A stretch of DNA of 64,000 bases from Alkaliphilus sp. B6464 (GCF_018141165.1 NZ_CP058557.1:3224001-3288000), one strand, 5' to 3'. Shown: positions 16,930 to 26,406, counted from the first letter of the stretch. The notes: generated from the sequence alone by a model not told the origin. A program made the numbers and translations.

Positions 16930-18303
16930 TTACAAATATAAATCCCTTTCTCCTTGTTTTATTCTATCTATCTTTTCCTGAAGAAGATTCCTTATATCTT
17001 CTCTTTTAATTGTTACTATCTCTCTATCTACCATTTGATTTATTATATCTTGGAAATCTTTGTTTCCATAATCTAAAGCATATTCCATTAGAGTCATAAG
17101 TGCATTAGGTCCACAGACATTCTGTATTTGTCCTGACTTTGCCAATTGCATAAACCTATCCCCAGTCCTTCCCATCCTATAGCAGGCCGTACAATAGGAT
17201 GGAATATGTCCACTATCTACTAACTCTTTTATTACTTCAAAGGGTTTTCTATTATCAGATACCTCAAATTGGGATTTACTTTTTCCATCTTCATTTTCCT
17301 TATATCCTCCTACTCCAGTACAAGACCCAGCACTAATTTGAGATACACCATACTCTATTACTTCTGTTCTCATTTCATGGGTTTCTCTTGTGGATAGAAT
17401 GACGCCTGTAAATGGAACTGCAAGTCTAATAATAGCAACAATTTTTTTAAATTCATCATCTGTCACTATATGAGGAAATAAACTAAGGTCCATACCTTCA
17501 GCCTTTTTAAGTCTTGGTACGGAAATAGTATGGAAGCCTACACCATATTCTTTTTCTAAGTACTCATTGTGAAGCATTAGTCCTAATACTTCAAATCTAT
17601 AATCATATAATCCAAATAAAACCCCTGCCCCCACATCATCTATCCCCCCTTCAATAGCCCTATTGAAAGCAGTTAGATGGTAATCATAATTTGCCTTTGG
17701 TCCATTTGGATGCATTTTTTCATAAGTAGGTTTATGATAAGTCTCTTGAAATAATATATAAGTACCAATACCTGTTTCCTTCAATTTCCTGTAGTTATCC
17801 ACTGTAGTTGCCGCAATATTCACATTGACTCTTCTAATGCTGCCATTATCATTATAGGTTTCATAAATAGCTTTTATGGCTTCTAAAATGTACTCTATAT
17901 CACAGTTTGTAGGGTCATCCCCTGCCTCTATAGCTAATCTTTTATGACCCATCTTTTCTAGTAGTTTTACTTCTTCCTGTATTTCTTCCTTAGTAAGTTT
18001 TCTTCTCTTAAAATTATTATCTCTTTTATATCCGCAGTAGACACAGTTATTTGTACAATAATCACTTAAATAAAGTGGGGCAAAGATTACAATCCGTTTT
18101 CCATATATTTCATGTTTTATCTTCTCAGCTATTTTAAAAATTTCTTTTAAATCATCTTCATCTTCTGATTGGAGTAGAATAGCTATATCTTTATGAGATA
18201 AGCCTTCTTTATTCTTTGCCCTATCTAATATTTCTCTAACATCTTCCTTTGTTGCATTCTCTGCTTCTTCTAATAAATTATATATATAATTATGATTGAT
18301 CAT
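16930..18303 (-). CDS. hydG: [FeFe]-hydrogenase maturase HydG (tyrosine lyase)
   Basis: 457 residues from ATG 18303 (GGAGG eight bases upstream); its ATGA overlaps the hydE stop codon. Radical-SAM enzyme that cleaves tyrosine to p-cresol, releasing the CO and CN ligands of the H-cluster. The radical-SAM cluster motif is YCTNNCVYCGYKR (CxxxCxxC). The auxiliary cluster ligands are in YCTACYRMGRTG ... NVCGPNA at the C-terminus. The frame can be extended to 18318, but the weaker GTG there lies too near the ribosome-binding site. Confidence 0.97.
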   Translation of the reverse strand: MINHNYIYNLLEEAENATKEDVREILDRAKNKEGLSHKDIAILLQSEDEDDLKEIFKIAEKIKHEIYGKRIVIFAPLYLSDYCTNNCVYCGYKRDNNFKRRKLTKEEIQEEVKLLEKMGHKRLAIEAGDDPTNCDIEYILEAIKAIYETYNDNGSIRRVNVNIAATTVDNYRKLKETGIGTYILFQETYHKPTYEKMHPNGPKANYDYHLTAFNRAIEGGIDDVGAGVLFGLYDYRFEVLGLMLHNEYLEKEYGVGFHTISVPRLKKAEGMDLSLFPHIVTDDEFKKIVAIIRLAVPFTGVILSTRETHEMRTEVIEYGVSQISAGSCTGVGGYKENEDGKSKSQFEVSDNRKPFEVIKELVDSGHIPSYCTACYRMGRTGDRFMQLAKSGQIQNVCGPNALMTLMEYALDYGNKDFQDIINQMVDREIVTIKREDIRNLLQEKIDRIKQGERDLYL

Positions 18304-19355
18304 ATTCTTGTCCTCCACTTTATATTGTCTCCTCTGGACATATCTACAGAAAAACCTGTTGATACTATTCTATTCTCTATGCAGCTTCTACATTCCGCTG
18401 CTTCATCACCAGTACAAATCTTTCCATCATATAGAGAATACTTTTCCCTTACTTTAGTAGGTGATAAATTTGGCATAACTACATTGGCTCCTGCCCTTAT
18501 TCCCTGTTCTCTTCCAAGTGGATGTATTGTACCTAGAGCTGTTGTTGCTGGCAATAATGAATAAGGTAAAAACAATCTAGTTAAGGCAAGCATAGTAATA
18601 GTATCATTCAGTGTGCCACCCTCTTCATCTTTGTAGATAGTATCCATGTGTGGAATGAAAGGCCCTATACCCACCATTTCAGCCTCTAATTCTTTCAGAA
18701 ACAGGATGTCCTTAGCTAAATCTTCTTTGGTTTGTGTTGGTATTCCAACCATAAATCCTGCTCCTACCTGATATCCTATTTTCTTTAGATTCCAAAGGCA
18801 TTCCATTCTATTATCATAGTTAGAATTTCTATGTATTCTTTCAAATAGTTTTCGGCTGGCTGTTTCATGTCGAAGAAGATACCTATCTGCACCTGCTTTA
18901 TAATATTTTTCATAGGATTCATAGGATTTCTCACCCATTGAAAGGGTTACTGCAGCATCTGGATATTTATCTTTTATTTCAGTGATTATGCCAACTATCA
19001 TATTATCTAAATAGTAGTCATCTTCTCCTCCTTGTAATACAAATGTTCTATACCCTAATCTATAACCTACATCACAGCATTGAAGAATATCTTCTAATGT
19101 CAGTCTATATCTTTCCACGTTTTTATTCGAGGCATTTATCCCGCAATATTTACAGCCCTTTTTACAGTAATTTGTAAATTCTATTAATCCTCTCATATAA
19201 ACCTTATCACCATAGATTTTCATTCTTGTTTCATGAGCTTTTTCAATAAGATAGCTCTTCCCAGACTCCTCAATATGATCTAGGATAAATACTAACTCAT
19301 CATAATCTAAACCATTGGTTTTATACAGTTTATCTATTAGATTTGTTATTTTCAT
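18300..19355 (-). CDS. hydE: [FeFe]-hydrogenase maturase HydE (radical SAM)
   Basis: 351 residues. Radical-SAM protein that, with HydG and HydF, builds the dithiomethylamine-bridged 2Fe subcluster. The cluster motif is NYCKKGCKYCGINAS; downstream are VLQGGEDDYY, LRHETAS and MVGIPTQTKEDL of the BATS-type barrel. The C-terminus retains CxxC-like cysteines (ECRSCIENR). Four-base overlap with hydG. It is separated from hydA by 89 bp containing a REP-like palindrome. Confidence 0.96.
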   Translation of the reverse strand: MKITNLIDKLYKTNGLDYDELVFILDHIEESGKSYLIEKAHETRMKIYGDKVYMRGLIEFTNYCKKGCKYCGINASNKNVERYRLTLEDILQCCDVGYRLGYRTFVLQGGEDDYYLDNMIVGIITEIKDKYPDAAVTLSMGEKSYESYEKYYKAGADRYLLRHETASRKLFERIHRNSNYDNRMECLWNLKKIGYQVGAGFMVGIPTQTKEDLAKDILFLKELEAEMVGIGPFIPHMDTIYKDEEGGTLNDTITMLALTRLFLPYSLLPATTALGTIHPLGREQGIRAGANVVMPNLSPTKVREKYSLYDGKICTGDEAAECRSCIENRIVSTGFSVDMSRGDNIKWRTRI

Positions 19356-19383
19356 TTGTCTACCTCTTATTAAGTTTATAGTA

Positions 19384-19423
19384 GAGACGGTTCATTTAGC
19401 AACATTACCAAATGAACCGTCTC
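19384..19423. repeat. REP-like palindrome between hydA and hydE
   Basis: GAGACGGTTCATTT and AAATGAACCGTCTC form a perfect 14-bp inverted repeat with a 12-nt loop, followed by GGACATTGTCC. There is no T run, so it is a poor terminator. The GACGGTTC core resembles dispersed intergenic palindromes of clostridia. It could lower expression of the maturases relative to the structural subunits. Confidence 0.6.
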
Positions 19424-19444
19424 CTGGACATTGTCCCCATGACA

Positions 19445-21133
19445 TTATTTTTTATGCACATGTAATAATTCACGATTATCCTTTAGTATATTTTCAAACA
19501 GTGATAGTACTAGTGGATTTTTCTCAGAGCTCTTGATATGTGATGTTCTATCAAGCTTGTAAAGTCCTTTAGCTCTCTCTTTTCTCATTTCTGTATTTAT
19601 AGGAATTGGCTGTCCCCCACCAGCTATACATCCACCTGGGCAAGCCATTACCTCTATAAAATCGTAATATCTTTCTCCTGCTTTAATTTGTTTTATAAGT
19701 TCATCTGTGCTCTTTAAACCATGTACTACAGCAACTTTAACTTCTTTTCCATCTACATTAAAGGTTGCTTCCTTTAGATTTTCCATTCCTCTTACATTTT
19801 TAAATAATACATCCTTTGCAGAATGATCTGGTTTGTCTTTTAATAACCTAGTAACTACAGCCTCAGTAACCCCACCAGTAGCTCCAAATATTATTCCAGA
19901 ACCACTTGCCAATCCAAATGGCATATCAAATGCTTCTTCTTCTAGTTGTTCAAATATAATTCCAGCTTCTTTAATAAGAAGTGCCAGTTCTTGAGTGGTA
20001 ATTACTATATCCACATCTCTCATACCTTCATGCTCGAATTCTTCTCTAGCTATTTCTGCTTTTTTAGCAGTACAAGGCATTACTGATATCATTACAGTTT
20101 CTTTACCTTCCTTTTTGCTTGCTTCCTTGTAATATTCTTTTATAACTGCTCCAAACATCTGTTGTGGAGACTTGCACGTGGATATATTATCCATAATATC
20201 TGGAAACTTATTCTCTGCAAACTTTACCCATCCAGGACAACAGGAAGTAAATAGTGGTAGGTTTTCTCCTGAAGTCAATCTCTCTACAAACTCCTTACTT
20301 TCTTCAATAACTGTCATATCCGCAGCAAATGCAGTATCATAAACTTCATCAACACCAAGTGTCTTAAGTGCAGCTATAATTTTTCCTATGGTTACTTCAC
20401 CTGGATTTAGTCCGAACTCTTCACCTAATGCAACCCTTACGGCTGGAGCTATCTGTGCAATGACTCTCTTTGACTTATTATGAACTGCTTCCCATACCAT
20501 ATGATTTTCATTTTTTATGATAATTGCACCAGTAGGACAAACCGCTCTACACTGTCCACAGTTAACACAATTTATTTCAGCTATATCCCTATTAAAGGCT
20601 GGTGACACCGTCATATTTGAACCCCTATATGCAAAACTTAAAGCACCTACCCCTTGCATCTCTTCACATACTCTTACACAGTCACCACATAGAATACATT
20701 TGTTTGGATTTCTAACTATACTTAGACTACTTTTATCTATTGGAAGTTTTTTTCTAATTTCATCAAATCTAATATCTTTAATACCAAATCTAATAGCTAA
20801 TTCTTGAAGTTCACATTTTCCAGTTCTATCACAGGAAGTACAATCTCTATCATGGTTTGCTAGTATCATTTCAAGTATTGTTTTTCTGTATTTCTGTACC
20901 TTAGGAGTATTTGTAAATATCTCCATGCCATCCTTTGGTAGCTGGGAACAAGAAGCAAATGTATTCCCCCATGTATCCTCCACTATACACATTCTACAGG
21001 CACCATAAATACTTAGCTCAGAATGATAACAGAAGGTTGGCAAATTAATACCAGCTTTTCTCACTACCTCTAATACGTTTTTCTCTTTATCAAATTCTAT
21101 CTTTCTACCGTCGACAATCATTGTTCCCTTCAT
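19445..21133 (-). CDS. hydA: [FeFe] hydrogenase catalytic subunit HydA (bifurcating type)
   Basis: 562 residues. Reduces protons to H2 at the H-cluster; with HydB and HydC it couples oxidation of NADH and reduced ferredoxin. Domains in order: N-terminal 2Fe-2S ferredoxin (YGACRMCIVED), His-ligated 4Fe-4S region (HDRDCTSCDRTGKCELQ), 2x[4Fe-4S] ferredoxin (CILCGDCVRVC, CVNCGQCRAVCP), then the H domain with L1 FTSCCPGW, L2 MPCTAKK and L3 ACPGGCIAGGGQP. The start is ATG 21133, eight bases after GGAGG; hydB ends 3 bp upstream. It lacks an extra C-terminal 2Fe-2S domain, so it is of the shorter trimeric-enzyme form. Confidence 0.97.
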   Translation of the reverse strand: MKGTMIVDGRKIEFDKEKNVLEVVRKAGINLPTFCYHSELSIYGACRMCIVEDTWGNTFASCSQLPKDGMEIFTNTPKVQKYRKTILEMILANHDRDCTSCDRTGKCELQELAIRFGIKDIRFDEIRKKLPIDKSSLSIVRNPNKCILCGDCVRVCEEMQGVGALSFAYRGSNMTVSPAFNRDIAEINCVNCGQCRAVCPTGAIIIKNENHMVWEAVHNKSKRVIAQIAPAVRVALGEEFGLNPGEVTIGKIIAALKTLGVDEVYDTAFAADMTVIEESKEFVERLTSGENLPLFTSCCPGWVKFAENKFPDIMDNISTCKSPQQMFGAVIKEYYKEASKKEGKETVMISVMPCTAKKAEIAREEFEHEGMRDVDIVITTQELALLIKEAGIIFEQLEEEAFDMPFGLASGSGIIFGATGGVTEAVVTRLLKDKPDHSAKDVLFKNVRGMENLKEATFNVDGKEVKVAVVHGLKSTDELIKQIKAGERYYDFIEVMACPGGCIAGGGQPIPINTEMRKERAKGLYKLDRTSHIKSSEKNPLVLSLFENILKDNRELLHVHKK

Positions 21134-21136
21134 AGC

Positions 21137-23008
21137 TTAAGCCTCCCTTATGGCTGCAAATGTGCAGGATTTTATACAAGTGCCGCATTTAATACATTTA
21201 TTTTGATCAATTTCATATAATTCCTTTATCTTCCCATCAATTGCATTTACAGGACAAATTCTGCTACATTTGCTACATCCTCTGCAAAGCTCAGGACTAA
21301 TCTCTATTATCTTTAGGCTTTGACAAGTCCTTGTAAGACACCTTTTATCTACTACATGGGTTAAATATTCATCTCTAAAATATTTTAATGAACTAACCAC
21401 AGGGTTTGCAGCTGTCTTACCAAGTCCACAAAGTGCAGTATTAGTTATTGTATTTGCCAGCTCTTCAAGTAAATCTAAATCTTCAGCTGTTCCCTTGCCT
21501 GATACAATTTTCTCAAGTATATTAAGCATTATCTTAGTACCTTCCCTACACGGAACACATTTACCACAAGATTCATTTTGAGTAAAGTTCATAAAAAACC
21601 TAGCTACTTCTACCATACATGTGTCTTCATCCATTATTACCATTCCACCAGAGCCTATCATAGCACCTACATCTATTAATGAATCAAAATCTAATGACAT
21701 ATCTAAATGTTCTTCTGTTAAGCAACCACCTGATGGTCCTCCTATTTGCACAGCCTTAAACTTCTTATTATCCTTAATTCCTCCACCTATATCAAAAATT
21801 ATTTTCCTTAGTGTTGTACCCATTGGAACTTCAATAAGTCCAGTATTATTTACATTCCCAGTTAGTGCAAAGGCCTTTGTACCTGGACTGCCATTTGTGC
21901 CATAGGATTTATACCAGTTGGCACCATTCATAATTATATGTCTAACATTAGCGAAAGTTTCAACATTATTTAAAACAGTAGGTTTTCTCCATAATCCTTC
22001 TTCTACAGTTCTCTTTGCCTTTACTCTAGGCATCCCTCTTTCACCTTCAATTGAAGCAATAAGTGCACTACCTTCGCCACACACAAATGCCCCAGCACCT
22101 TGATTTACATGAAGGTCAAAATTTAAACCTGTACCTAGAATATTTTTACCTAATAGGCCAATTTCTCTTGCTTGGTCTATAGCCCTATTAAGCCTTGCTA
22201 CTGCCAATGGATATTCAGCTCTAACATAGATATAACCTTCAGAAGCTCCAGTTCCATAGGCAGCAATAGTCATGCCCTCAATTATATTATGAGGATCCCC
22301 TTCCATAAGAGATCTATCCATAAACGCACCAGGGTCTCCCTCATCACCATTGCATATTATATACTTAATATCACTAGAATAAGAAAGAACTTGAGACCAC
22401 TTCTTGCCGGCAGGATATCCTCCCCCTCCCCTTCCTCTAAGATTTGCATCAGATATTTCTTTGCAAACTTCAGCAGGGGTCATTTTGTCTATAGCCTTAG
22501 CCAGTGCCTGATATCCACCGTATGCAATATATTCTTGAATCGATTCAGCATCGATATGTCCACAATGTTCTAATACAACCCTAGTTTGACTCTTGTAAAA
22601 AGGTATTTCTTCTTGCACGGGGTAAATTTTATCTTCTACGTTATACATAAGTTTTTCAACTGGTTTTCCTTCTACTAAAGTAGTATTTACAATATCTTCA
22701 CAGTCTTCTACCTTAACCTTTAAATATAAGAACTTATCCGGTTCAATTCTAACTAGTGGACCGGCCTCGCAAAATCCATGACAACCACTTTTCTTAACTC
22801 CTATCCCTTTATCTTCTTCATATAGTTCTATCTTTGCTAATAAACCTTTTTCTTCTATTAATCTCTTTATCTCATCATAAATTTCTAAAGATCCTCCTGC
22901 TACACAGCCTGTTCCACCACAAACCAGTACTTTCTTATATTGCCTATCTAACGAATTCTTAAATCCTCGAGAAGTGTCTATGAGTTCTTTAATACTATTA
23001 ATTTTCAT
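21137..23008 (-). CDS. hydB: Bifurcating hydrogenase subunit HydB (NuoF-like, FMN/NADH)
   Basis: 623 residues. Flavin- and NAD-binding subunit and presumed bifurcation site. The N-terminal 2Fe-2S thioredoxin-like domain (CGGTGCVAGGS ... KKSGCHGFCEAGPLV) is followed by the NuoF core with GRGGGGYPAGKKW (FMN/NADH glycine-rich loop), CNGDEGDPGAFMDR, and the N3-type cluster ESCGKCVPCREGT with a later CGLG. The C-terminus has a 2x[4Fe-4S] ferredoxin, CRGCSKCSRICP and CIKCGTCIKSC. It starts right after the hydC stop (TAG ATG). Confidence 0.97.
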   Translation of the reverse strand: MKINSIKELIDTSRGFKNSLDRQYKKVLVCGGTGCVAGGSLEIYDEIKRLIEEKGLLAKIELYEEDKGIGVKKSGCHGFCEAGPLVRIEPDKFLYLKVKVEDCEDIVNTTLVEGKPVEKLMYNVEDKIYPVQEEIPFYKSQTRVVLEHCGHIDAESIQEYIAYGGYQALAKAIDKMTPAEVCKEISDANLRGRGGGGYPAGKKWSQVLSYSSDIKYIICNGDEGDPGAFMDRSLMEGDPHNIIEGMTIAAYGTGASEGYIYVRAEYPLAVARLNRAIDQAREIGLLGKNILGTGLNFDLHVNQGAGAFVCGEGSALIASIEGERGMPRVKAKRTVEEGLWRKPTVLNNVETFANVRHIIMNGANWYKSYGTNGSPGTKAFALTGNVNNTGLIEVPMGTTLRKIIFDIGGGIKDNKKFKAVQIGGPSGGCLTEEHLDMSLDFDSLIDVGAMIGSGGMVIMDEDTCMVEVARFFMNFTQNESCGKCVPCREGTKIMLNILEKIVSGKGTAEDLDLLEELANTITNTALCGLGKTAANPVVSSLKYFRDEYLTHVVDKRCLTRTCQSLKIIEISPELCRGCSKCSRICPVNAIDGKIKELYEIDQNKCIKCGTCIKSCTFAAIREA

Positions 23009-23485
23009 CTATGCTTCCTCCCTTAATTTATTTAAGAGTTCCACTGTAGATTCAGGAGTTACCTTTCCATAAACCTTATCATTGATAGTAATTACTGGAG
23101 CAAGCCCACATGCTCCAAGGCATGATACGGTTTCAACAGTAAACATTAAATCATCAGTAGTGTGCTTTTCATTGCTAAGGGATAATTCTTTTTGCAGAGT
23201 ATTTAGTATTGGTATGGATTTTCTGACATGACAAGCAGTGCCATCACAAATTTTAATAACATATTTTCCCTTTGGTTTTAAGGAAAAGTTCTCATAAAAT
23301 GTTGCGATACCAAATATCTTAGAGGAACTAATATCCATTTTATCAGCTATGTATTCCAGCACTTCCTCTGGTAAATACCTATACCTCCCTTGAATTTCTT
23401 GCAGAATAGTAATTATAGAAGATTGATTATTACCATACTTTGCTACAACTCCATCAATTGTTTCCTTCATCTCTACAGTAAGCAT
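23009..23485 (-). CDS. hydC: Bifurcating hydrogenase subunit HydC (NuoE-like)
   Basis: 158 residues. Thioredoxin-like 2Fe-2S subunit passing electrons within the HydABC complex. Ligands are CDGTACHVR and CLGACGLAPV (CxxxxC ... CxxxC). First gene of the hyd operon; ATG 23485 follows GGGGGG at six bases. A perfect Rex-type operator lies 31-48 bp upstream and a second near the promoter, so transcription probably rises when the NADH/NAD ratio is high. Confidence 0.96.
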   Translation of the reverse strand: MLTVEMKETIDGVVAKYGNNQSSIITILQEIQGRYRYLPEEVLEYIADKMDISSSKIFGIATFYENFSLKPKGKYVIKICDGTACHVRKSIPILNTLQKELSLSNEKHTTDDLMFTVETVSCLGACGLAPVITINDKVYGKVTPESTVELLNKLREEA

Positions 23486-23515
23486 AAATAACCCCCCTAA
23501 GTATTTTTATTGTTT

Positions 23516-23533
23516 TTGTTAATTTTTTAACAA
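23516..23533. promoter_or_regulatory. Rex operator 1 upstream of hydC
   Basis: TTGTTAATTTTTTAACAA is a perfect 18-bp palindrome matching the Rex consensus TTGTTAANNNNTTAACAA. It lies between the hyd promoter and hydC, where a bound repressor would block elongation. Confidence 0.8.
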
Positions 23534-23688
23534 TTGTTTGGATAGTAATTTGCTATATAAATTTTAATAGTTCTATTTAGCTTTTAACTATGTATTACGG
23601 CGCAACCGCACAAATATTCAGAATAGTTAAAATTATACAATATTTATACCTTAGTTCATTTAATGTTTTATTTAATCTCCTTAATGTA

Positions 23689-23741
23689 ATTTTATCAAAA
23701 ATATACCCTTAGTCAATACTTTTTTGTGTTTTTTTTAACAA
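23689..23741 (-). promoter_or_regulatory. hyd operon promoter with upstream Rex-like site
   Basis: Minus-strand promoter TTGACT-16-TAAAAT (23689-23716). Seven bases further upstream lies TTGTGTTTTTTTTAACAA (23724-23741), which matches the Rex palindrome except for two central-arm bases. The leader to hydC is about 200 nt. Apart from these sites, Rex operator 1 and the terminator at 23841, I see nothing in this 487-bp gap. Confidence 0.65.
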
Positions 23742-23840
23742 AGTTTTCTATAGACAGTATATTTCTTATTGGATATTATTATATTTACATTGTTTTTTAT
23801 TTAATAATATTCCATCTTTTTATTTAATGCAAAATAGAAA

Positions 23841-23859
23841 AGGTTGGCTCTACCAACCT
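23841..23859 (-). terminator. Rho-independent terminator after the second GNAT gene
   Basis: AGGTTGG and CCAACCT form a 7-bp stem with a 5-nt loop, followed by TTTTCTATTTT on the minus strand. Confidence 0.65.
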
Positions 23860-23972
23860 CAAACCACATCTGCAAATCTTCCAACTCTACTATCAAAACA
23901 CACATCTTGTAACTACCGCGTCATTAAGCTTCTGTTAGATTAAGTCCCTTCATACTCTAAGTTTTAAAACTA

Positions 23973-24536
23973 TTATTTCTTTACCCAGTTTTTCTTTAAT
24001 AGGGAAAACATTATTAAATCTTGATAAACATCTCTAAAAAAGGCATACTTTTCTAGTAGTCCTTCTTTTTTAAATCCTTGATTTATTAAGCTTTTTATTG
24101 AAGCTTCATTTTCAAGATATACTACTGCTTCAATCCTATTTAGATTCATAACTTCATAACCATAGTCTATGATTACTTTTAAAACTTCTTTGATGTATCC
24201 TTTTCCCCATGAGTCCATAGATAATTCATAGCCTATCTCCGCTCTCGAATGCCTTTTATTCCAGTTATGATAACCACAAGTTCCTATGATTCTATTCTCT
24301 TCTTTAAGTAAAATCCCCCATCTTATTCCATTATTGCTTTTAAAATTCTCATTAAACATTGTAATTAAGTTTTCAGCTTCTTCAATAGATTTCATTGGAA
24401 ATCGACCATAATACTTCATAATTTCTTCATTAGAAAATATATTGAAAATAGATGTTGCATTTTCGACTTCGATTTCTTTTAATATTAATCTATCTGTTTC
24501 TATTTCAGGAAAATTTATATTATTATTGTCTATCAT
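23973..24536 (-). CDS. GNAT N-acetyltransferase, RimJ/RimL type
   Basis: 187 residues. TDRLILKEIEVENA at the N-terminus is the usual RimJ/RimL opening, IGTCGYHNW and AEIGYELSMDSWGKGYIKEVLKVIIDYGYEVMNLNRIEA contain the acetyl-CoA-binding motif, and NEASIKSLINQGFKKEG is the motif B region. The likely reaction is acetylation of a protein N-terminus or a small amine; the substrate is unknown. It sits directly downstream of a decayed aminoglycoside nucleotidyltransferase gene, which may hint at an old resistance module. Confidence 0.88.
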   Translation of the reverse strand: MIDNNNINFPEIETDRLILKEIEVENATSIFNIFSNEEIMKYYGRFPMKSIEEAENLITMFNENFKSNNGIRWGILLKEENRIIGTCGYHNWNKRHSRAEIGYELSMDSWGKGYIKEVLKVIIDYGYEVMNLNRIEAVVYLENEASIKSLINQGFKKEGLLEKYAFFRDVYQDLIMFSLLKKNWVKK

Positions 24537-24583
24537 TTATAAAAACCTCCTTTAGATTTTTTGTTTTAAAATTTTATTGTAAA

Positions 24584-25014
24584 TTATACCTCTTTAATTT
24601 CTTTACCATACAAACAAATTCCCCTATGTTTAATTATTATTAAATGAGCTGCTAAATCTCTGTCTGCACCTGCACAAATATAGTTGCTATCAGATAAATA
24701 CCTATCCTTATAAAAGTCTGAATAGTGTAATTCAAATGGGGTAGGATAGACAAATTTTCCTGCGTATTTCTCTAAAATAATACTCATTTCAATACCTTTC
24801 TTGGGCAAATTATTTAAGTATATTATCGATTCAATAAGCTCTCTCTTTGTTCTGATATCAATAGGCTCCTTTACTACAACAAGGAAGTCTATATCACTTG
24901 TATTTGTATAACATCCCATGGCTAATGATCCATGCAGATATATACCGACAATATTTTTATCTAGTACTTTTTATACTTTTCAACTATAATACCTAATATT
25001 TTCATCGGTTGCAT
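24584..25014 (-). pseudogene. Decayed aminoglycoside nucleotidyltransferase (ANT(9)/AadA-like)
   Basis: An intact start (ATG 25014 after GAAGGTG) encodes MQPMKILGIIVEKYKK and then hits TAG. Continuing in another frame after the A5 run at 24968-24972 gives DKNIVGIYLHGSLAMGCY and then TSDIDFLVV. That contains the GS...D-x-D nucleotidyltransferase signature. So one base is missing in an A-run. The protein also ends early, after DLAAHLIIIKHRGICLYGKE, about 110 residues short of the family length and without its C-terminal helical domain. Intact relatives adenylylate streptomycin or spectinomycin. Both the frameshift and the truncation argue it is non-functional; a sequencing error could explain only the first. 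Confidence 0.8.
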
Positions 25015-25044
25015 CTTATCACCTTCTTATAATATTTCTTTGCT

Positions 25045-26406
25045 TTATTTGATATAAAATATTCTTGTTTCACGAGTGATCTTACCTGAAGTGCTTTTAC
25101 CTTCAAAGGTTACAACATGGAAATTCTCTGCAAGAAGTGGTTCTTCCAATTGTAAAGATAACACTCCTGTTTTTTCATTAAACTCAGATTCATAAATGAT
25201 ACCATCAACAATTACTCTAAAGCTTAATTCATCATCATAGATATCTTTCTTCTTAGCCTGTGCAGTAAATAGTGGTGCTGCATCCTGGATAATATCGCCC
25301 ATTTTAATACATGGACTAATAACTAATCGATCAACATTAGATAAAGACTTTTCTGCTATTTTTTGAACTTCTTCCATAACTCTAAGATTATTTAATCCAA
25401 GTATTTTCTCAATATCAGATTTAGAATATCCTCTTTTAACAAGTTCTAATGTAATATTAGGAAGGTCCTTAGCACTTTGAATATCATCTGGCATAGTTGC
25501 TCCATCAAAATCAGATCCTAATCCAACATAATCTATACCTACTAAATCTACTATATAATCTATGTGATCAATTAATTTTTTAATATCTATACCATCTTTA
25601 GTATCGCCTAATATTTCACACCAATAATTAAGATTTATAACTCCTCCAATACTTGCCAGAGCAATAATTTGTTCATCTGTAAGATTCCGGACATGATTTC
25701 TTAAGCTATAAACACAAGAATGACTTGCAATAATTGGAGCTTCAGACGCCTTTATAACATCCCAGAAGGTCTTTTCATTCATATGAGATACATCAATAAT
25801 AATTCCTAATCTATTCATTTCCTTAGTAACTTTATAACCTAGTTCTGTTAATCCCATATCAATTGAACCAGTCGTTCCTGCTCCTAAAGCATTTGGAGAA
25901 TTCCATACATAACCAACAGCTCGAACTCCTAAATCATAGTATTGATTTAATAATTCTATTGCATTCCTTTCTTCTAGTGCATATGCTCCCTCAATCGTAG
26001 GTACTGCAACTATTTTTCTATTAAGTATAGATTCTTTAATTTCTCTAACAGATGTTGCTATGGTTATGGTGTCAGAGTTATTTTTTACAGTCCAATACAA
26101 AGCGTTTAGTATTGCTAGTATTTTGCTATTAGCTTTTATAGTTGAGGTATCATCAGAACCTTCATAGTCTGAAAAAGCTGCAAAATATGCGACATCAAGT
26201 CCTCCTACTTGAGCCTTTGATATATCGATTTGAAAATTTGTCTCTTCTCCTATATTTATTTTAGGTAATCCAGTTTGCGGATCAATTACTTTCATCATTG
26301 TGTCGTTATGTGCATCTACTACTATACAATCAAAATGAAATTTAGATGCATTTTTCTCTGCTTTTATTTGATCTGATAGGTTTAAAAATAAATCTATTTT
26401 ATTCAT
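25045..26406 (-). CDS. Dipeptidase, M19 (renal dipeptidase) family
   Basis: 453 residues from ATG 26406 (AAGGAG seven bases upstream). Zinc dipeptidase that splits dipeptides, in bacteria often with D-residues. Metal-ligand motifs: VVDAHNDTM (HxD) at the start, EGAYALEE central Glu, IIDVSHMNEKTFW, IIASHSCVYSL and GLGSDFDGAT. The core ends with NNLRVMEEV near residue 370. An extra C-terminal domain of about 80 residues (VISPCIKMGDII onward, ending RIFYIK), likely all-beta, is not part of the standard M19 fold. No signal peptide, so cytosolic. It stands alone. Confidence 0.88.
   Translation of the reverse strand: MNKIDLFLNLSDQIKAEKNASKFHFDCIVVDAHNDTMMKVIDPQTGLPKINIGEETNFQIDISKAQVGGLDVAYFAAFSDYEGSDDTSTIKANSKILAILNALYWTVKNNSDTITIATSVREIKESILNRKIVAVPTIEGAYALEERNAIELLNQYYDLGVRAVGYVWNSPNALGAGTTGSIDMGLTELGYKVTKEMNRLGIIIDVSHMNEKTFWDVIKASEAPIIASHSCVYSLRNHVRNLTDEQIIALASIGGVINLNYWCEILGDTKDGIDIKKLIDHIDYIVDLVGIDYVGLGSDFDGATMPDDIQSAKDLPNITLELVKRGYSKSDIEKILGLNNLRVMEEVQKIAEKSLSNVDRLVISPCIKMGDIIQDAAPLFTAQAKKKDIYDDELSFRVIVDGIIYESEFNEKTGVLSLQLEEPLLAENFHVVTFEGKSTSGKITRETRIFYIK

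Noticed and set aside
22172-22573. Plus-strand open frame of 133 codons
   Set aside because: Antisense to hydB with no family resemblance.
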